Below, in pieces: positions 18,901-26,022 of a DNA stretch of 42,219 nucleotides (positions are counted from its first letter, which is position 1; each line of letters opens with the position of its first letter). This DNA comes from an uncultured delta proteobacterium. Its GTDB lineage: Bacteria > Desulfobacterota > Syntrophia > Syntrophales > Smithellaceae. Location of the stretch: contig CAIVDK010000397.1 in the NCBI GenBank assembly GCA_903904655.1, forward strand, positions 1-42,219, given 5' to 3'. The position numbers and the translations under genes are program-made. The notes under the pieces are model-generated. The model had not been told where the DNA came from. It saw only the letters and a program-made list of their open reading frames with translations, and made no database searches.

Positions 18901-21718
18901 TCAGCTCCAGCAGGCCCATGCCTACTGGCGTTTAAAAGGTCTGGCCGTGGACCTCGTCATCTGGAATGAGGATAATGCCATCTACCGGCAATCGCTTCAT
19001 GACCAGATTGTGGGATTGATCGCCACCAGTATGGAAAATAAGGTTGCCGACCGGCCGGGCGGCATCTTTGTAAGACCGGGAGATCAGATATCCAGCGAAG
19101 ACCGCATTTTGCTGCAGACGGTTTCCCGCGTTATCATCAAGGATAATATGGGAACGCTTGCGGAACAGACCAGCCGACACAAAATGAAGGATATTGCCGC
19201 GCCGCGTTTGAAACCGGTCAAAAACCAGAGTGCGAAAAGCAAAGATGAGGGAGTGTTTTCTTATCCTGGTCTGCTTTTTGCCAACGGTCTCGGGGGATTT
19301 ACCCCCGACGGACGTGAATATGTGACCATCACAAAACCAGGAGAGAAAACACCGCTACCCTGGGTGAATATCCTGGCGAATCCCCACTTTGGATCGATTA
19401 TTTCCGAGAGTGGTTCCGCCTCAACCTGGAGTGAGAACGCCCACGAATACCGCCTTACCCCGTGGAATAACGATCCGGTAAGCGATATCAACGGCGAAGC
19501 GTTTTATATCCGCGATGAAGAAACAGGACAGGTCTGGTCCCCCACGCCCCTCCCCGCAGGCGGCCGGACGCCTTACGCCTGTCGCCATGGTTTCGGGTAC
19601 AGCGTTTTCGAGCATACGGAAGACGGCATCCGGTCGGAACTATGGATTTATGTGTCCGTTACCGCACCAATCAAATTTATGGTTTTAAAGTTGCACAATG
19701 CATCGGGGCGCAATCGCACACTTTCCGTTACCGGATATCTGGAGTGGGTGCTGGGTGATTTGCGCCCGAAAACGGTCATGCATGTCACGACCGAAGTGGA
19801 TGCGGGAAGTGGGGCGCTTTTTGCCAGAAATCAATATAACACGGACTTTGCCGATCGGGTGGCTTTCTTTGACGTGGATAATCCAACGCGGACATACACC
19901 TGCGATCGCGACGAATTTATCGGCCGCAATGGCGAACTATCCAAGCCGGCAGCGATGACGCGATCAGAACTCTCGGGCCAGGTCGGCGCCGGCCTGGATC
20001 CTTGTGGCGCCATCCAGGTAATATTTGGATTGAATAGCGGACAGGAGCACGAGGCCATTTTCCGACTGGGTGTTACCGGCAGGCGAGGCGCCGACGATGC
20101 CAGTAAAACGGTGCGCGACTTCCGGGGATCGGCGGTCGCGCAAAATGAACTGGAAACCGTGCATCGCTACTGGAAAAAAACACTGGGCACGGTGCAGATA
20201 GAAACGCCTGATCCGTCTCTCAACATTTTGACGAACGGCTGGCTTTTATATCAGACCCTGTCCAGCCGGCTCTGGGCGCGTAACGGTTATTACCAGTCAG
20301 GCGGTGCTTTCGGCTTCCGCGACCAGCTACAGGATGTTATGGCGCTTGTTTATGCAGAACCCGCCCTTGTCCGCGGGCACCTGCTTTTGTGCGCGAGCCG
20401 TCAATTTCTGGAGGGAGACGTCCAGCACTGGTGGCATCCGCCCACCGGCCGGGGCGTACGCACGCAATGTTCCGACGATTACCTGTGGCTGCCTCTAGTC
20501 GTGAGCCGCTATGTCAGCTCTACGGGTGATGCGGAAATTTTGAATGAGAACGTCAGCTTTCTTGAGGGACGTCAGCTCAGGGCTGATGAGGATTCCTATT
20601 ACGATCTGCCGGGTATAGCGGATGAAAAAAATAGTTTGTATGAACATTGCGTGCGGGCCATCCAAAGAGGCCTGAGATTCGGCAGTCATGGGTTGCCCTT
20701 CATGGGTTCCGGCGATTGGAATGACGGCATGAATAAAGTCGGGGACAAGGGCAAGGGCGAAAGTGTCTGGATGGGCTTTTTTCTGTATGAACTACTGAAT
20801 AAGTTTACGGAAATTGCCCGCCTCAAAGACGATAGACCCTTTGCCGATTTGTGCGGGAAAGAAGCGGCGAAACTTCAGCGCAACATTGAGCAAAACGGCT
20901 GGGACGGTGGATGGTATCGCCGTGCTTATAGCGATGACGGTTCAGTATTGGGATCAGGCGCCAACACGGAATGCCGCATTGATTCGGTGGCCCAAAGCTG
21001 GTCCGTTCTATCCGGAGCGGGCGAGGAGACAAGAGCCCGCCAGGCTATGAATGCAGTAGATGAATTTCTTGTGCATCGGGATAAAAAACTGGTTCAGCTG
21101 CTTGATCCGCCATTCGATAAATCAGAGACGGAACCGGGTTATATTAAAGGTTATGTGCCGGGTGTGAGAGAAAACGGCGGACAATACACACATGCGGCCA
21201 TCTGGGTGGCTATGGCTTTTGCCGCGTTAGGTGATAGAAAGCGCGCCTGGGATATCGTGGACATTATCAACCCGATCAATCATGCCAGGTCTCCGGAAGC
21301 AGTGGAAATCTATAAAGTAGAACCCTATGTGGTTTCAGCCGACATCTATGCTCTCGCGCCGCATATCGGACGCGGCGGATGGACATGGTTTACCGGCTCC
21401 GCCGCCTGGATGTACCGGTTGATTGTGGAGTCCCTGCTGGGTCTGTCACTGAAAAACGGCAAAATCAGTTTTTCTCCATGCCTGCCTCACTCCTGGAATG
21501 AAATTAAGATTCACTACCGGTATGGGGAAACACTCTATCATATCACCATCCGTCAGGCCGCCGGAACAACAGCTGTTTTGACGCTGGACGGTCTGGTCAT
21601 GCCCGCTGCGGAGATACAGTTAGTTGACGACCGGCAGGAGCATACACTCGAGGTTGATATACCGCTTGTGCCGGATGAAAGTCAGTCTTCAGCCCGTTTA
21701 TCCCATGCATCATCATGA
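12947..21718 (+). CDS. ndvB: Cyclic beta-1,2-glucan synthase (NdvB/ChvB-like, GT84-GH94)
   Basis: A giant inner-membrane protein of 2923 residues (2940 if GTG 12896 is used). TTG at 12947 is preferred because AAGGAG sits 7 bp upstream. Order: a soluble N-terminus; membrane helices (about 421-482); a family 84 glycosyltransferase with DTDTQ at 642-646 and RRRRWIRGDW around 788-797; further helices (about 834-877 and 959-1001); a glycoamylase-like domain (about 1055-1565); two beta-sandwich modules starting near 1630 and 2110; and a C-terminal GH94 phosphorylase domain. The GH94 domain includes GFRDQLQDV and GSGDWNDGM, whose second Asp (about 2593) is the expected general acid. NdvB initiates, elongates, trims by phosphorolysis and cyclises beta-1,2-glucan, which is exported to the periplasm for osmoadaptation. 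The length matches rhizobial NdvB/ChvB (about 2830 aa). The 3' end overlaps the convergent antiporter gene by 37 bp. Confidence 0.95.
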   Translation: MNLIYKTAANTLLFLKKYLSKSHFGKKYTRDESPLRSELLTSDQMKQHGKNLANLHQLTNKEATEKLLERLHDNDDILIETIRQLTAVVKTNSPVAPAEEWLLDNFYLIEENVRTAKRHLSRGFSRSLPWLSSGPSAGLPRVYDIAQEIISHGDGRVDLENLVSFITAYQSVSHLKLGELWAIPIMLRLALIENLRRIGTRIMADMADRARANYWADQMIDVARRDPKSLVLAIADMARSDPPLLSPFVAEFARRLQGKSPALALPLGWIEQRLSESYLTIEQMIQSGNQQLAADQASVSNSIGSLRFLTTMNWREFVETMSVVEKVLREDPGDVYVRMDFVTRDHYRHVVEKIAKNSPTLERDVAQKAIDLAKSALALKSGDERMTHVGYYLIDKGLPQLEKSAQMRLTFSESMGRVLGRAPLLLYLGSIIGMTLLLAGYLFTKIHAAGVQSWIMGPAAIILVLSASSLGVALTNWLVTLLTYPHPLPRMDFSLEIPPESSTLVVIPTMLNNVQNVEDLVEALEIRFLTNREDNLHFGLLTDFCDAPQEKMPEDDELLRLAEKGIKDLHEKYRGVKGGTFFLFHRPRLWNPDEGLWMGYERKRGKLTELNALLRGGERNRFSKIVGATELLSNVKYVITLDTDTQLPRDAAEKFIGTMAHPLNRPRFDESKNIINAGYGILQPRLTESLSGARQTRYSRLWGGQTGIDPYTRMVSDIYQDAFGEGSFVGKGIYDVDAFEKTLHHRLPENRILSHDLIEGCHARSGLISDVELYEEYPAQYRVDVSRRRRWIRGDWQIASWLRLKVPVLGGGYQKNVLSSLSHWKIFDNLRRSLVPAALIIMLVAGWTMVPPAWLWTLLLVGILLIPSAGAVLLDLFRKSGDVLLSDHLIYIMRQARRHGLQILFTIVCLPYEAFYSLDAILRTGSRMLVTHKRLLEWNPFQNQTHHAVNDLAASCRSMWIAPVLSTAVLTYLSIARPGALCAALPVLILWFLSPVITWWVSRPSVKEGITLNDEQIIFLRKAARRTWSFFETFVTVEEHWLPPDNYQEQPDPVIAHRTSPTNMGLALLANLSACDFGYATPGEFLRRTANTFGTMEKMDRHRGHFYNWYDTQTLKILPPHYISTVDSGNLCGYLLTLKQGLLDLPDRILSGNRLLEGIADTYSVLKDVAGNTSKNERAEFKKHLDRPVSPERATVNDLWLRLDMLTQSASILAASFEADPQSQSYGWAQALVRQCRDAVDELMTLCPWAALQIPTAGVTRLFEEIGIPTLREVSDLSARWLSSVEEIIGPSANDEEQAWSREFHKLVLEGSRLSRERLSVIQTLIKKAGEFADMDYSFLYDKGHQLLTIGYSVGDRRRDASFYDLLASEARFCSFVAIAQGQLPKENWFALGRMLTNPGGDPVLLSWDGSMFEYLMPLLVMPNYENTLLDQTYKAVVKRQIAYGEKRGVPWGISESGYNTIDVHLNYQYRAFGVPGLGLKRGLSDDLVVSPYASALALMIAPEEACENLQRLAAKDMMGAYGFYEALDYTATRLPADQVSVAVRSFMAHHQGMSLLALSHLLLNRPMQKRFESEPMFQSAMLLLQERIPKAVSFYRQIADDINVRKSSAPQKIPSRIIETPDTPVPEVQLLSNGRYHVMITNAGGGYSRWKDIAVTRWREDATRDPWGMFCYIRDVSTGEFWSTAYQPTLKKPERYEAIFSDSKVEFRRRDDEINTHTQIAVSPEDDIELRRIRITNRSRKRRELDLTSYAEIVIAQPAADAMHPAFSNLFVQTEIIRNRQAILCTRRPRSKDEPTYWTFHLMALHGTDQSEVSYETDRLKFIGRGNTLSCPAAMKGSTNGTQALSGTEGSVLDPIVAIRRPIKLSPGESVTMDIVSGIAETRAKALGLIEKYHDNRLADRVFNLAWTHSQVMLRQINATPEDAHLYGRLAGSIIYANSSLRADPRIILKNRRGQSGLWGYAISGDLPIVLLQISDHTNIELVRQLQQAHAYWRLKGLAVDLVIWNEDNAIYRQSLHDQIVGLIATSMENKVADRPGGIFVRPGDQISSEDRILLQTVSRVIIKDNMGTLAEQTSRHKMKDIAAPRLKPVKNQSAKSKDEGVFSYPGLLFANGLGGFTPDGREYVTITKPGEKTPLPWVNILANPHFGSIISESGSASTWSENAHEYRLTPWNNDPVSDINGEAFYIRDEETGQVWSPTPLPAGGRTPYACRHGFGYSVFEHTEDGIRSELWIYVSVTAPIKFMVLKLHNASGRNRTLSVTGYLEWVLGDLRPKTVMHVTTEVDAGSGALFARNQYNTDFADRVAFFDVDNPTRTYTCDRDEFIGRNGELSKPAAMTRSELSGQVGAGLDPCGAIQVIFGLNSGQEHEAIFRLGVTGRRGADDASKTVRDFRGSAVAQNELETVHRYWKKTLGTVQIETPDPSLNILTNGWLLYQTLSSRLWARNGYYQSGGAFGFRDQLQDVMALVYAEPALVRGHLLLCASRQFLEGDVQHWWHPPTGRGVRTQCSDDYLWLPLVVSRYVSSTGDAEILNENVSFLEGRQLRADEDSYYDLPGIADEKNSLYEHCVRAIQRGLRFGSHGLPFMGSGDWNDGMNKVGDKGKGESVWMGFFLYELLNKFTEIARLKDDRPFADLCGKEAAKLQRNIEQNGWDGGWYRRAYSDDGSVLGSGANTECRIDSVAQSWSVLSGAGEETRARQAMNAVDEFLVHRDKKLVQLLDPPFDKSETEPGYIKGYVPGVRENGGQYTHAAIWVAMAFAALGDRKRAWDIVDIINPINHARSPEAVEIYKVEPYVVSADIYALAPHIGRGGWTWFTGSAAWMYRLIVESLLGLSLKNGKISFSPCLPHSWNEIKIHYRYGETLYHITIRQAAGTTAVLTLDGLVMPAAEIQLVDDRQEHTLEVDIPLVPDESQSSARLSHASS

Positions 21719-23538
21719 ACATTAGGGAAAACCTCGCGGTCGTTGGCCAAAAGCTGTTCCTGAAGTGCGATCTGTTCACGTGTATTGAAGAGATACGCTT
21801 CCTGATCATGACGATGCGCCGCCAGGGTACGCAGCGCCGCTTCATCATACTTGATAAAGTTCTGGCCGGCGCGTGTGGCGCTATATTTGCGGAAACCCAG
21901 CTTCATCAGCACATCAACACCGAGACGCACAGAGGTGTCGAGCGATTCCCTGTAAATATCCTCAATCCCCATATCCAGCAGGTCGTAGGCATCCAGGCGG
22001 CTTTTCGCACGCACCATGAGCCTCAGATCAGGAAATTCTTTTTTTATTCTTTCGACCAAACCAAAGTTGATCTCGGGAGAGTCAATAGCGGCAATCAAAA
22101 TTTTTGCCCGATCAGCACCGGCAGATTTTAAAATATCCAGACGGGTGGCATCACCGTAAAAGACCGTAAAGCCCATCTTTCTTAATATTTCAACACGATC
22201 CGAATCGTTGTCCAGAATCGTCGCGGAAATTCCGTTGGCTCTCAAAAATCGGCCAACCGTGCTGCCAAAGTGGCCAAATCCCGCGATAATCACGGGGTGC
22301 TCACCTTCGATGACATCCGCTTCTTTTTCTCCCAAGGCCTCCTTTGTACCGAATCGCGGCAGGATCAGGCGTTCATTGATCAGCAGCAGAAGCGGCGTAA
22401 TGGTCATGCTGATGGCCGTTGCCCCCATCATCATATCCGTCCATGGCGCGGATAGAATCTGAAGCTGGGCGATAAACGCAAACAGGACAAAAGCGAATTC
22501 GCCGACCTGTCCCAGTCCTAAAGTAAAGATCATGTTCTGATCGAAACTTAAGCGGGATAATTTACCGGTTGCATACAGCACGAGTGATTTTATGGCGATG
22601 ACACCGCAAACCAGAGCCATGATCTGCACAGGATTGCCGATAATCAGTTTAAAGTTGATGGAGGCGCCGACCGCAATGAAAAACAGTCCCAGCAGGATGC
22701 CTTTAAAAGGTTCAATGTCGCTTTCCAGTTCATGCCGGAATTCGCTCGTGGCCAGAACCAGACCGGCCAGAAACGCCCCCAGCGCGGGGCTTAAACCCAC
22801 CAGCATCATGAGGTATGCCGTTCCGATCACAATCAGCAGCGCCGCCGCCGTAAAAAGTTCCCTGAGACGAATACGTGCAATAAAGCGCAAAAAAGGCACA
22901 AAGACAAAACGGCCGATTAGAACAACGGCATTGGCGGCAATCAACAAGGTTAAGGTCTGTGCCCATCCGGGTAATCCCGTCATCAACGTAGCATGCCCGC
23001 CGGAAGGCGCTTGCGTGGTGGATGCTGCCAGAAGCGGCAAAAGCGCCAGGATCGGGATCACGGAAATATCCTGAAAAATCAGCACGGCAAAGGAGCTTCT
23101 TCCCGATTCGGTTTTGGTCAATCCTTTTTCCCTGAGCGTCTGCATGACAATCGCCGTGGACGACATGGAAAAAGCCAGGCCGCAGGCCAGCGCTGCCTGC
23201 CAGGTAAAGCCAACCCAAAACAGAGCGGCAAAGCACAAAAGCGTCGTCGCGCCCAGTTGCATAAACCCCATCCCCAGGATCAGCTTACGCATCCTCCAGA
23301 ATGTGGCCGGCTCCAGCTCCAGACCGATCAGAAAGAGCATCATCACCACGCCGAATTCGGCAAAGTGCATGATGTCCTTTCCTTCCGCGCCGATAAAACC
23401 CAGAAAGAAAGGGCCGATGATAATGCCGCCCAGCAGATAGCCCAGCACGGAGCCCATCCCCAGTTTTTTGGCGATCGGCACGAAAACAACCGCGCAGGCG
23501 AGATAAATTAAAGCATCCTGTAAGAAAGCGCTGCTCAT
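21682..23538 (-). CDS. Kef-type K+/H+ antiporter with TrkA-N domain
   Basis: A 618-residue CPA2 antiporter. About 12-13 membrane helices span residues 5-385 (GYLLGGIIIGP and FLIGLELEP are typical KefB/KefC segments). A cytoplasmic RCK/TrkA-N Rossmann domain follows (about 410-530), with the nucleotide loop GFGHFGSTVG. KefB/KefC proteins release K+ in exchange for H+ under electrophile stress, gated by glutathione adducts in enterobacteria. The gating thiol in this organism is unknown. The adjacent kefG-like gene ends 8 bp upstream, and AAGGATGA precedes the ATG at 23538. Whether KefB or KefC is the nearer relative cannot be decided by eye. Confidence 0.92.
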   Translation of the reverse strand: MSSAFLQDALIYLACAVVFVPIAKKLGMGSVLGYLLGGIIIGPFFLGFIGAEGKDIMHFAEFGVVMMLFLIGLELEPATFWRMRKLILGMGFMQLGATTLLCFAALFWVGFTWQAALACGLAFSMSSTAIVMQTLREKGLTKTESGRSSFAVLIFQDISVIPILALLPLLAASTTQAPSGGHATLMTGLPGWAQTLTLLIAANAVVLIGRFVFVPFLRFIARIRLRELFTAAALLIVIGTAYLMMLVGLSPALGAFLAGLVLATSEFRHELESDIEPFKGILLGLFFIAVGASINFKLIIGNPVQIMALVCGVIAIKSLVLYATGKLSRLSFDQNMIFTLGLGQVGEFAFVLFAFIAQLQILSAPWTDMMMGATAISMTITPLLLLINERLILPRFGTKEALGEKEADVIEGEHPVIIAGFGHFGSTVGRFLRANGISATILDNDSDRVEILRKMGFTVFYGDATRLDILKSAGADRAKILIAAIDSPEINFGLVERIKKEFPDLRLMVRAKSRLDAYDLLDMGIEDIYRESLDTSVRLGVDVLMKLGFRKYSATRAGQNFIKYDEAALRTLAAHRHDQEAYLFNTREQIALQEQLLANDREVFPNVHDDAWDKRAED

Positions 23539-23546
23539 CGTTTAGT

Positions 23547-24146
23547 TCATCCTTCACCCGCCGGAAGCCAGTCGTTGAGATAATCATACATGCAGATGGA
23601 CCCCAGGGGAAGTCCGCCTGCGACCAGCCGCCCCAGCAGATTCCGGTATAAGCGTGCCTGTTCGGCCAGTTGCTGATCGGACAACAGGTGCGTGCCGTGG
23701 ACCGCAAAAGGCGGCAGATAAATCATCTTGCAGAGTGTGGCGGTCTGTTCAAAGGGGACAAGAAATTCCCGAAGCGTAAAACGGTTATGCTGATTGATTG
23801 CGTAGGACTCTCTGGCGCCGCCGGCTGTCAGAACGTTAAAGACCATTTTATCTTTCAAGGCGTTCCCCTCAGAGCCGTGCGCCCAGCCATATTCCAGCAC
23901 CAGATCCATCCACTGCTTGAGCACGGCCGGCGCGCTGTACATATAAAGGGGGTGATGCCAGATGATCACCTCATGGGCGAGCAAAAGATTTTTCTCCCGT
24001 TCAACATCAATATTGAAATCGGGATATTGCTCATAGAGATCATTTAATGTGACGCCTTCAATCTTATCCACACCCGCAAGCAGCGCACGGTTGGTCTTTG
24101 ACTTTTCAAACCGGGGATGGGCAAAAAGGATAAGGACTTTGTTCAT
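23547..24146 (-). CDS. kefG: KefF/KefG-like flavodoxin-fold ancillary protein
   Basis: A 199-residue NAD(P)H quinone oxidoreductase-type flavoprotein. The N-terminal ILFAHPRFEKSKTNRAL segment matches the FMN phosphate loop of the family. The central stretch WHHPLYMYSAPAVLKQWMD and then LTAGGARESY are typical of KefF/KefG. These proteins bind the antiporter's C-terminal domain and are needed for full activity; some also reduce quinones. The immediately downstream Kef antiporter (8 bp) supports this assignment. GGGGGA precedes the ATG. A gap of 34 bp separates it from the MoaE-like gene upstream, so the five - strand genes from xthA may form one operon. Confidence 0.9.
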   Translation of the reverse strand: MNKVLILFAHPRFEKSKTNRALLAGVDKIEGVTLNDLYEQYPDFNIDVEREKNLLLAHEVIIWHHPLYMYSAPAVLKQWMDLVLEYGWAHGSEGNALKDKMVFNVLTAGGARESYAINQHNRFTLREFLVPFEQTATLCKMIYLPPFAVHGTHLLSDQQLAEQARLYRNLLGRLVAGGLPLGSICMYDYLNDWLPAGEG

Positions 24147-24180
24147 TGATGTTTTCCCCCATCGAAAGGTAGGGAACCGC

Positions 24181-24528
24181 CTAGAGTTCTTCTTCCCTGA
24201 CTATCTCCGTCTTAATCATCGTGATGAGTTCCTGAAAAACCGGCAGAACGTCCTTGCGGAATCTTCCTGCCACACAGACAAACATAATATCATCGCCGAC
24301 TTTCAGTAGACCTTTATTGATCCAGGCCCGAACGTCCACAATGCCCTCCATGCTCGCAAACCGGCTTACGACTTCATCCAGCGCAGCCTGATCATAAGAA
24401 AGCCTCATAGCCCCGACGCGTTCGCCCGTTTTAGACGTTGCCCGCACAATACCGTTATGCACCAGGATCATCCCGAGCATGTCCGGCGGACACTCTTTTT
24501 TTATCTCTTTAATCCATTGTTCAACCAT
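24181..24528 (-). CDS. MoaE-like protein (molybdopterin synthase large-subunit family)
   Basis: A 115-residue protein with the MoaE pattern: GMILVHNGIVRATSK near the N-terminus, WINKGLLKVGDDIMFVCVAG in the middle, and a C-terminal FQELITMIKTEIVREEE. MoaE is the catalytic subunit that, with thiocarboxylated MoaD, makes molybdopterin. It is shorter than E. coli MoaE (150 aa). The first catalytic Lys (in IKTE) seems present, but the segment with the second (FWKRE in E. coli) is missing, so activity is not assured. The ATG at 24528 is chosen because GGGAGG lies 5 bp upstream; the more upstream ATG would add 7 residues. It overlaps the preceding GAF gene by 8 bp. No moaD is adjacent. Confidence 0.78.
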   Translation of the reverse strand: MVEQWIKEIKKECPPDMLGMILVHNGIVRATSKTGERVGAMRLSYDQAALDEVVSRFASMEGIVDVRAWINKGLLKVGDDIMFVCVAGRFRKDVLPVFQELITMIKTEIVREEEL

Positions 24529-25096
24529 GAAGACCTCCCGGCTGTTCATTGTTTTGGTTATTCTTGGACACGGCGTTGTTACCTGCGGTCAGTCGCGTCA
24601 GTTGCAGGGAAATCCGGCGGGCCAGTGATGCCAGCAAGGCCGTATCCATATCCGCCGTATAACGATCTGCAACGGCGTCGCCATTATTCCATGAGCCGAT
24701 CGTTTGACCGTTAAGCGCAAAAGGCACAACCGCCAGCGACTTGATAAAATATTTTCTGCTTGACGGCAGCAGTTTATAAAAAGGCGGTAAGTCTTTATTG
24801 GCCAGAACAGGTTTTAAACCTTCGGGCATAATTTTCTCAAACAGTTCTTGTGAGACAACACAAAGTCTGTTTTTTAAAATATCCGACGCGTTGACAGCCT
24901 TAATCAAAGGCGCTGCGTTTACGTGATCGATTAAAGTCAGCCAGACAAAGGGAACGGCAAATTCTTTTTCAATCCCGTCAAGCACGACTTCAAAAAGGCC
25001 GGCAATGGTTTCGGCTAATGAAACATCGTCCTCAATTTTACTGAAACGAGCGGCAATTTCTTCGTTAATGCGCTGAATGTCTTCTTTTTTACCCAT
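24521..25096 (-). CDS. GAF-domain protein, DUF484-like
   Basis: A 191-residue soluble protein. It has an N-terminal helix (KKEDIQRINEEIAARFSKIE) and then a GAF-like sensor fold, with LAVVPFALNGQTIGSWNNGD resembling the core strands of DUF484 proteins. DUF484/GAF proteins are of unknown or small-molecule sensing function. The ATG at 25096 overlaps the xthA stop codon by one base (TGATG), and GGAAGGA lies just upstream, indicating tight translational coupling. A GTG six codons earlier is the alternative. The C-terminus is Asn/Gln-rich and overlaps the MoaE-like start. Confidence 0.65.
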   Translation of the reverse strand: MGKKEDIQRINEEIAARFSKIEDDVSLAETIAGLFEVVLDGIEKEFAVPFVWLTLIDHVNAAPLIKAVNASDILKNRLCVVSQELFEKIMPEGLKPVLANKDLPPFYKLLPSSRKYFIKSLAVVPFALNGQTIGSWNNGDAVADRYTADMDTALLASLARRISLQLTRLTAGNNAVSKNNQNNEQPGGLHG

Positions 25097-25875
25097 CAGA
25101 CTTTTCCTTCCCACTGAGCGTAAATAGTCGCATGATCGGACGGCTTTTCGGCAAGACGTGTCGCCAGATCAATTGTACAGCTAATAGATTGAGTGGCTGG
25201 TGTTTTCGTTGCCAGAATATGATCAACCCGCCAACCCAGCTTGCGGCCAACGGAATCGCGGACGCGATAATCAAAAAAAGTATACTGCCCCGGTTCATCG
25301 CGATGATGCTTACGGAAAACGTCCGTAAGCCCCCATGAGAGGACGTCTTCGTAGGCCTTCCAGATTTCCGGATTAAAAGAAACATGCCCCAGAATCCGTT
25401 TGGGATCATGGACATCAATTTGCTCGGGCGCGACGTTGAAATCGCCGCACAGAATTAATTTTTGATCCGGTTTAAAATTCTTTTGCAGATATTGTTTCAG
25501 GCGGCCAAGCCAGGCGAGCTTATAAGCGAATTGCGGTTTATCGATATCCTGTCCCTGAGGCACATAGGCATTTAAAACAGTCAGATCGTCAAATTGCGCC
25601 TGAGCCAGACGGTCGGGATCAGTCGGTTCATCGAGAAGGCCGAAAGTAACTTTTTGTGGCTTTCTCCGGGAGGCAATAGCCACACCATTGTATTGTTTAT
25701 TGCCGCGGAAGCTCACAACGTAACCCAGCGCTTCAAAATCAGCGGCGGGAAATTTGGCATCCTCAACTTTCGTCTCCTGCATGCAGAAAATGTCAGGCCT
25801 ATTGTTTTGTAGCCAGGGCAATACAATATGCAGGCGGGATCGGATGGAGTTGACATTGTAGGTGGCAATTTTCAA
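25096..25875 (-). CDS. xthA: Exodeoxyribonuclease III (AP endonuclease)
   Basis: A 259-residue EEP-superfamily nuclease. It cleaves at abasic sites and degrades duplex DNA 3'-5' in base-excision repair. Key residues are visible: Asn7 in YNVNSIRSR, the metal ligand Glu34 in MQETKV, Asp145 and Asn147 in CGDFNVAPE, and the late RVDHILATK and PSDHA motifs with the catalytic His. The length is close to E. coli XthA (268 aa). The start is TTG at 25875, the only in-frame choice that keeps the first beta-strand MKIATYNVNS; its Shine-Dalgarno is poor. It heads a probable operon with the GAF, MoaE-like and Kef genes. Confidence 0.95.
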   Translation of the reverse strand: MKIATYNVNSIRSRLHIVLPWLQNNRPDIFCMQETKVEDAKFPAADFEALGYVVSFRGNKQYNGVAIASRRKPQKVTFGLLDEPTDPDRLAQAQFDDLTVLNAYVPQGQDIDKPQFAYKLAWLGRLKQYLQKNFKPDQKLILCGDFNVAPEQIDVHDPKRILGHVSFNPEIWKAYEDVLSWGLTDVFRKHHRDEPGQYTFFDYRVRDSVGRKLGWRVDHILATKTPATQSISCTIDLATRLAEKPSDHATIYAQWEGKV

Positions 25876-25892
25876 ATTTCAGCAAAACCTTT

Positions 25893-25907
25893 CGTCAGTT
25901 ACTGACG
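25893..25907. promoter_or_regulatory. 15-bp perfect palindrome upstream of xthA
   Basis: CGTCAGT-T-ACTGACG lies 18 bp before the xthA start in the divergent xthA-lhgO spacer. Its size and position suit a repressor operator. No protein can be assigned to it. Confidence 0.4.
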
Positions 25908-25977
25908 CTTATTACCATGAGCGGCGCTTACGCTCAAGATTTTTTGCAGGAGTCTTTGAAATCGTGTATAGGTCTAT

Positions 25978-26007
25978 CGTAGGAAACGGTCGCGACCGTT
26001 CCCTACG
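25978..26007. repeat. 30-bp near-perfect palindrome before the LhgO-like gene
   Basis: The 16-bp core AACGGTCGCGACCGTT (25985-26000) is a perfect palindrome. The flanks CGTAGG and CCTACG extend it to 30 bp with a single mismatch. It ends 15 bp before the ATG and could be an operator or an RNA hairpin. ACCGTTCCCT on its right side recurs at 32013-32022. Confidence 0.6.
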
Positions 26008-26022
26008 GGATGGAATTCGAAA

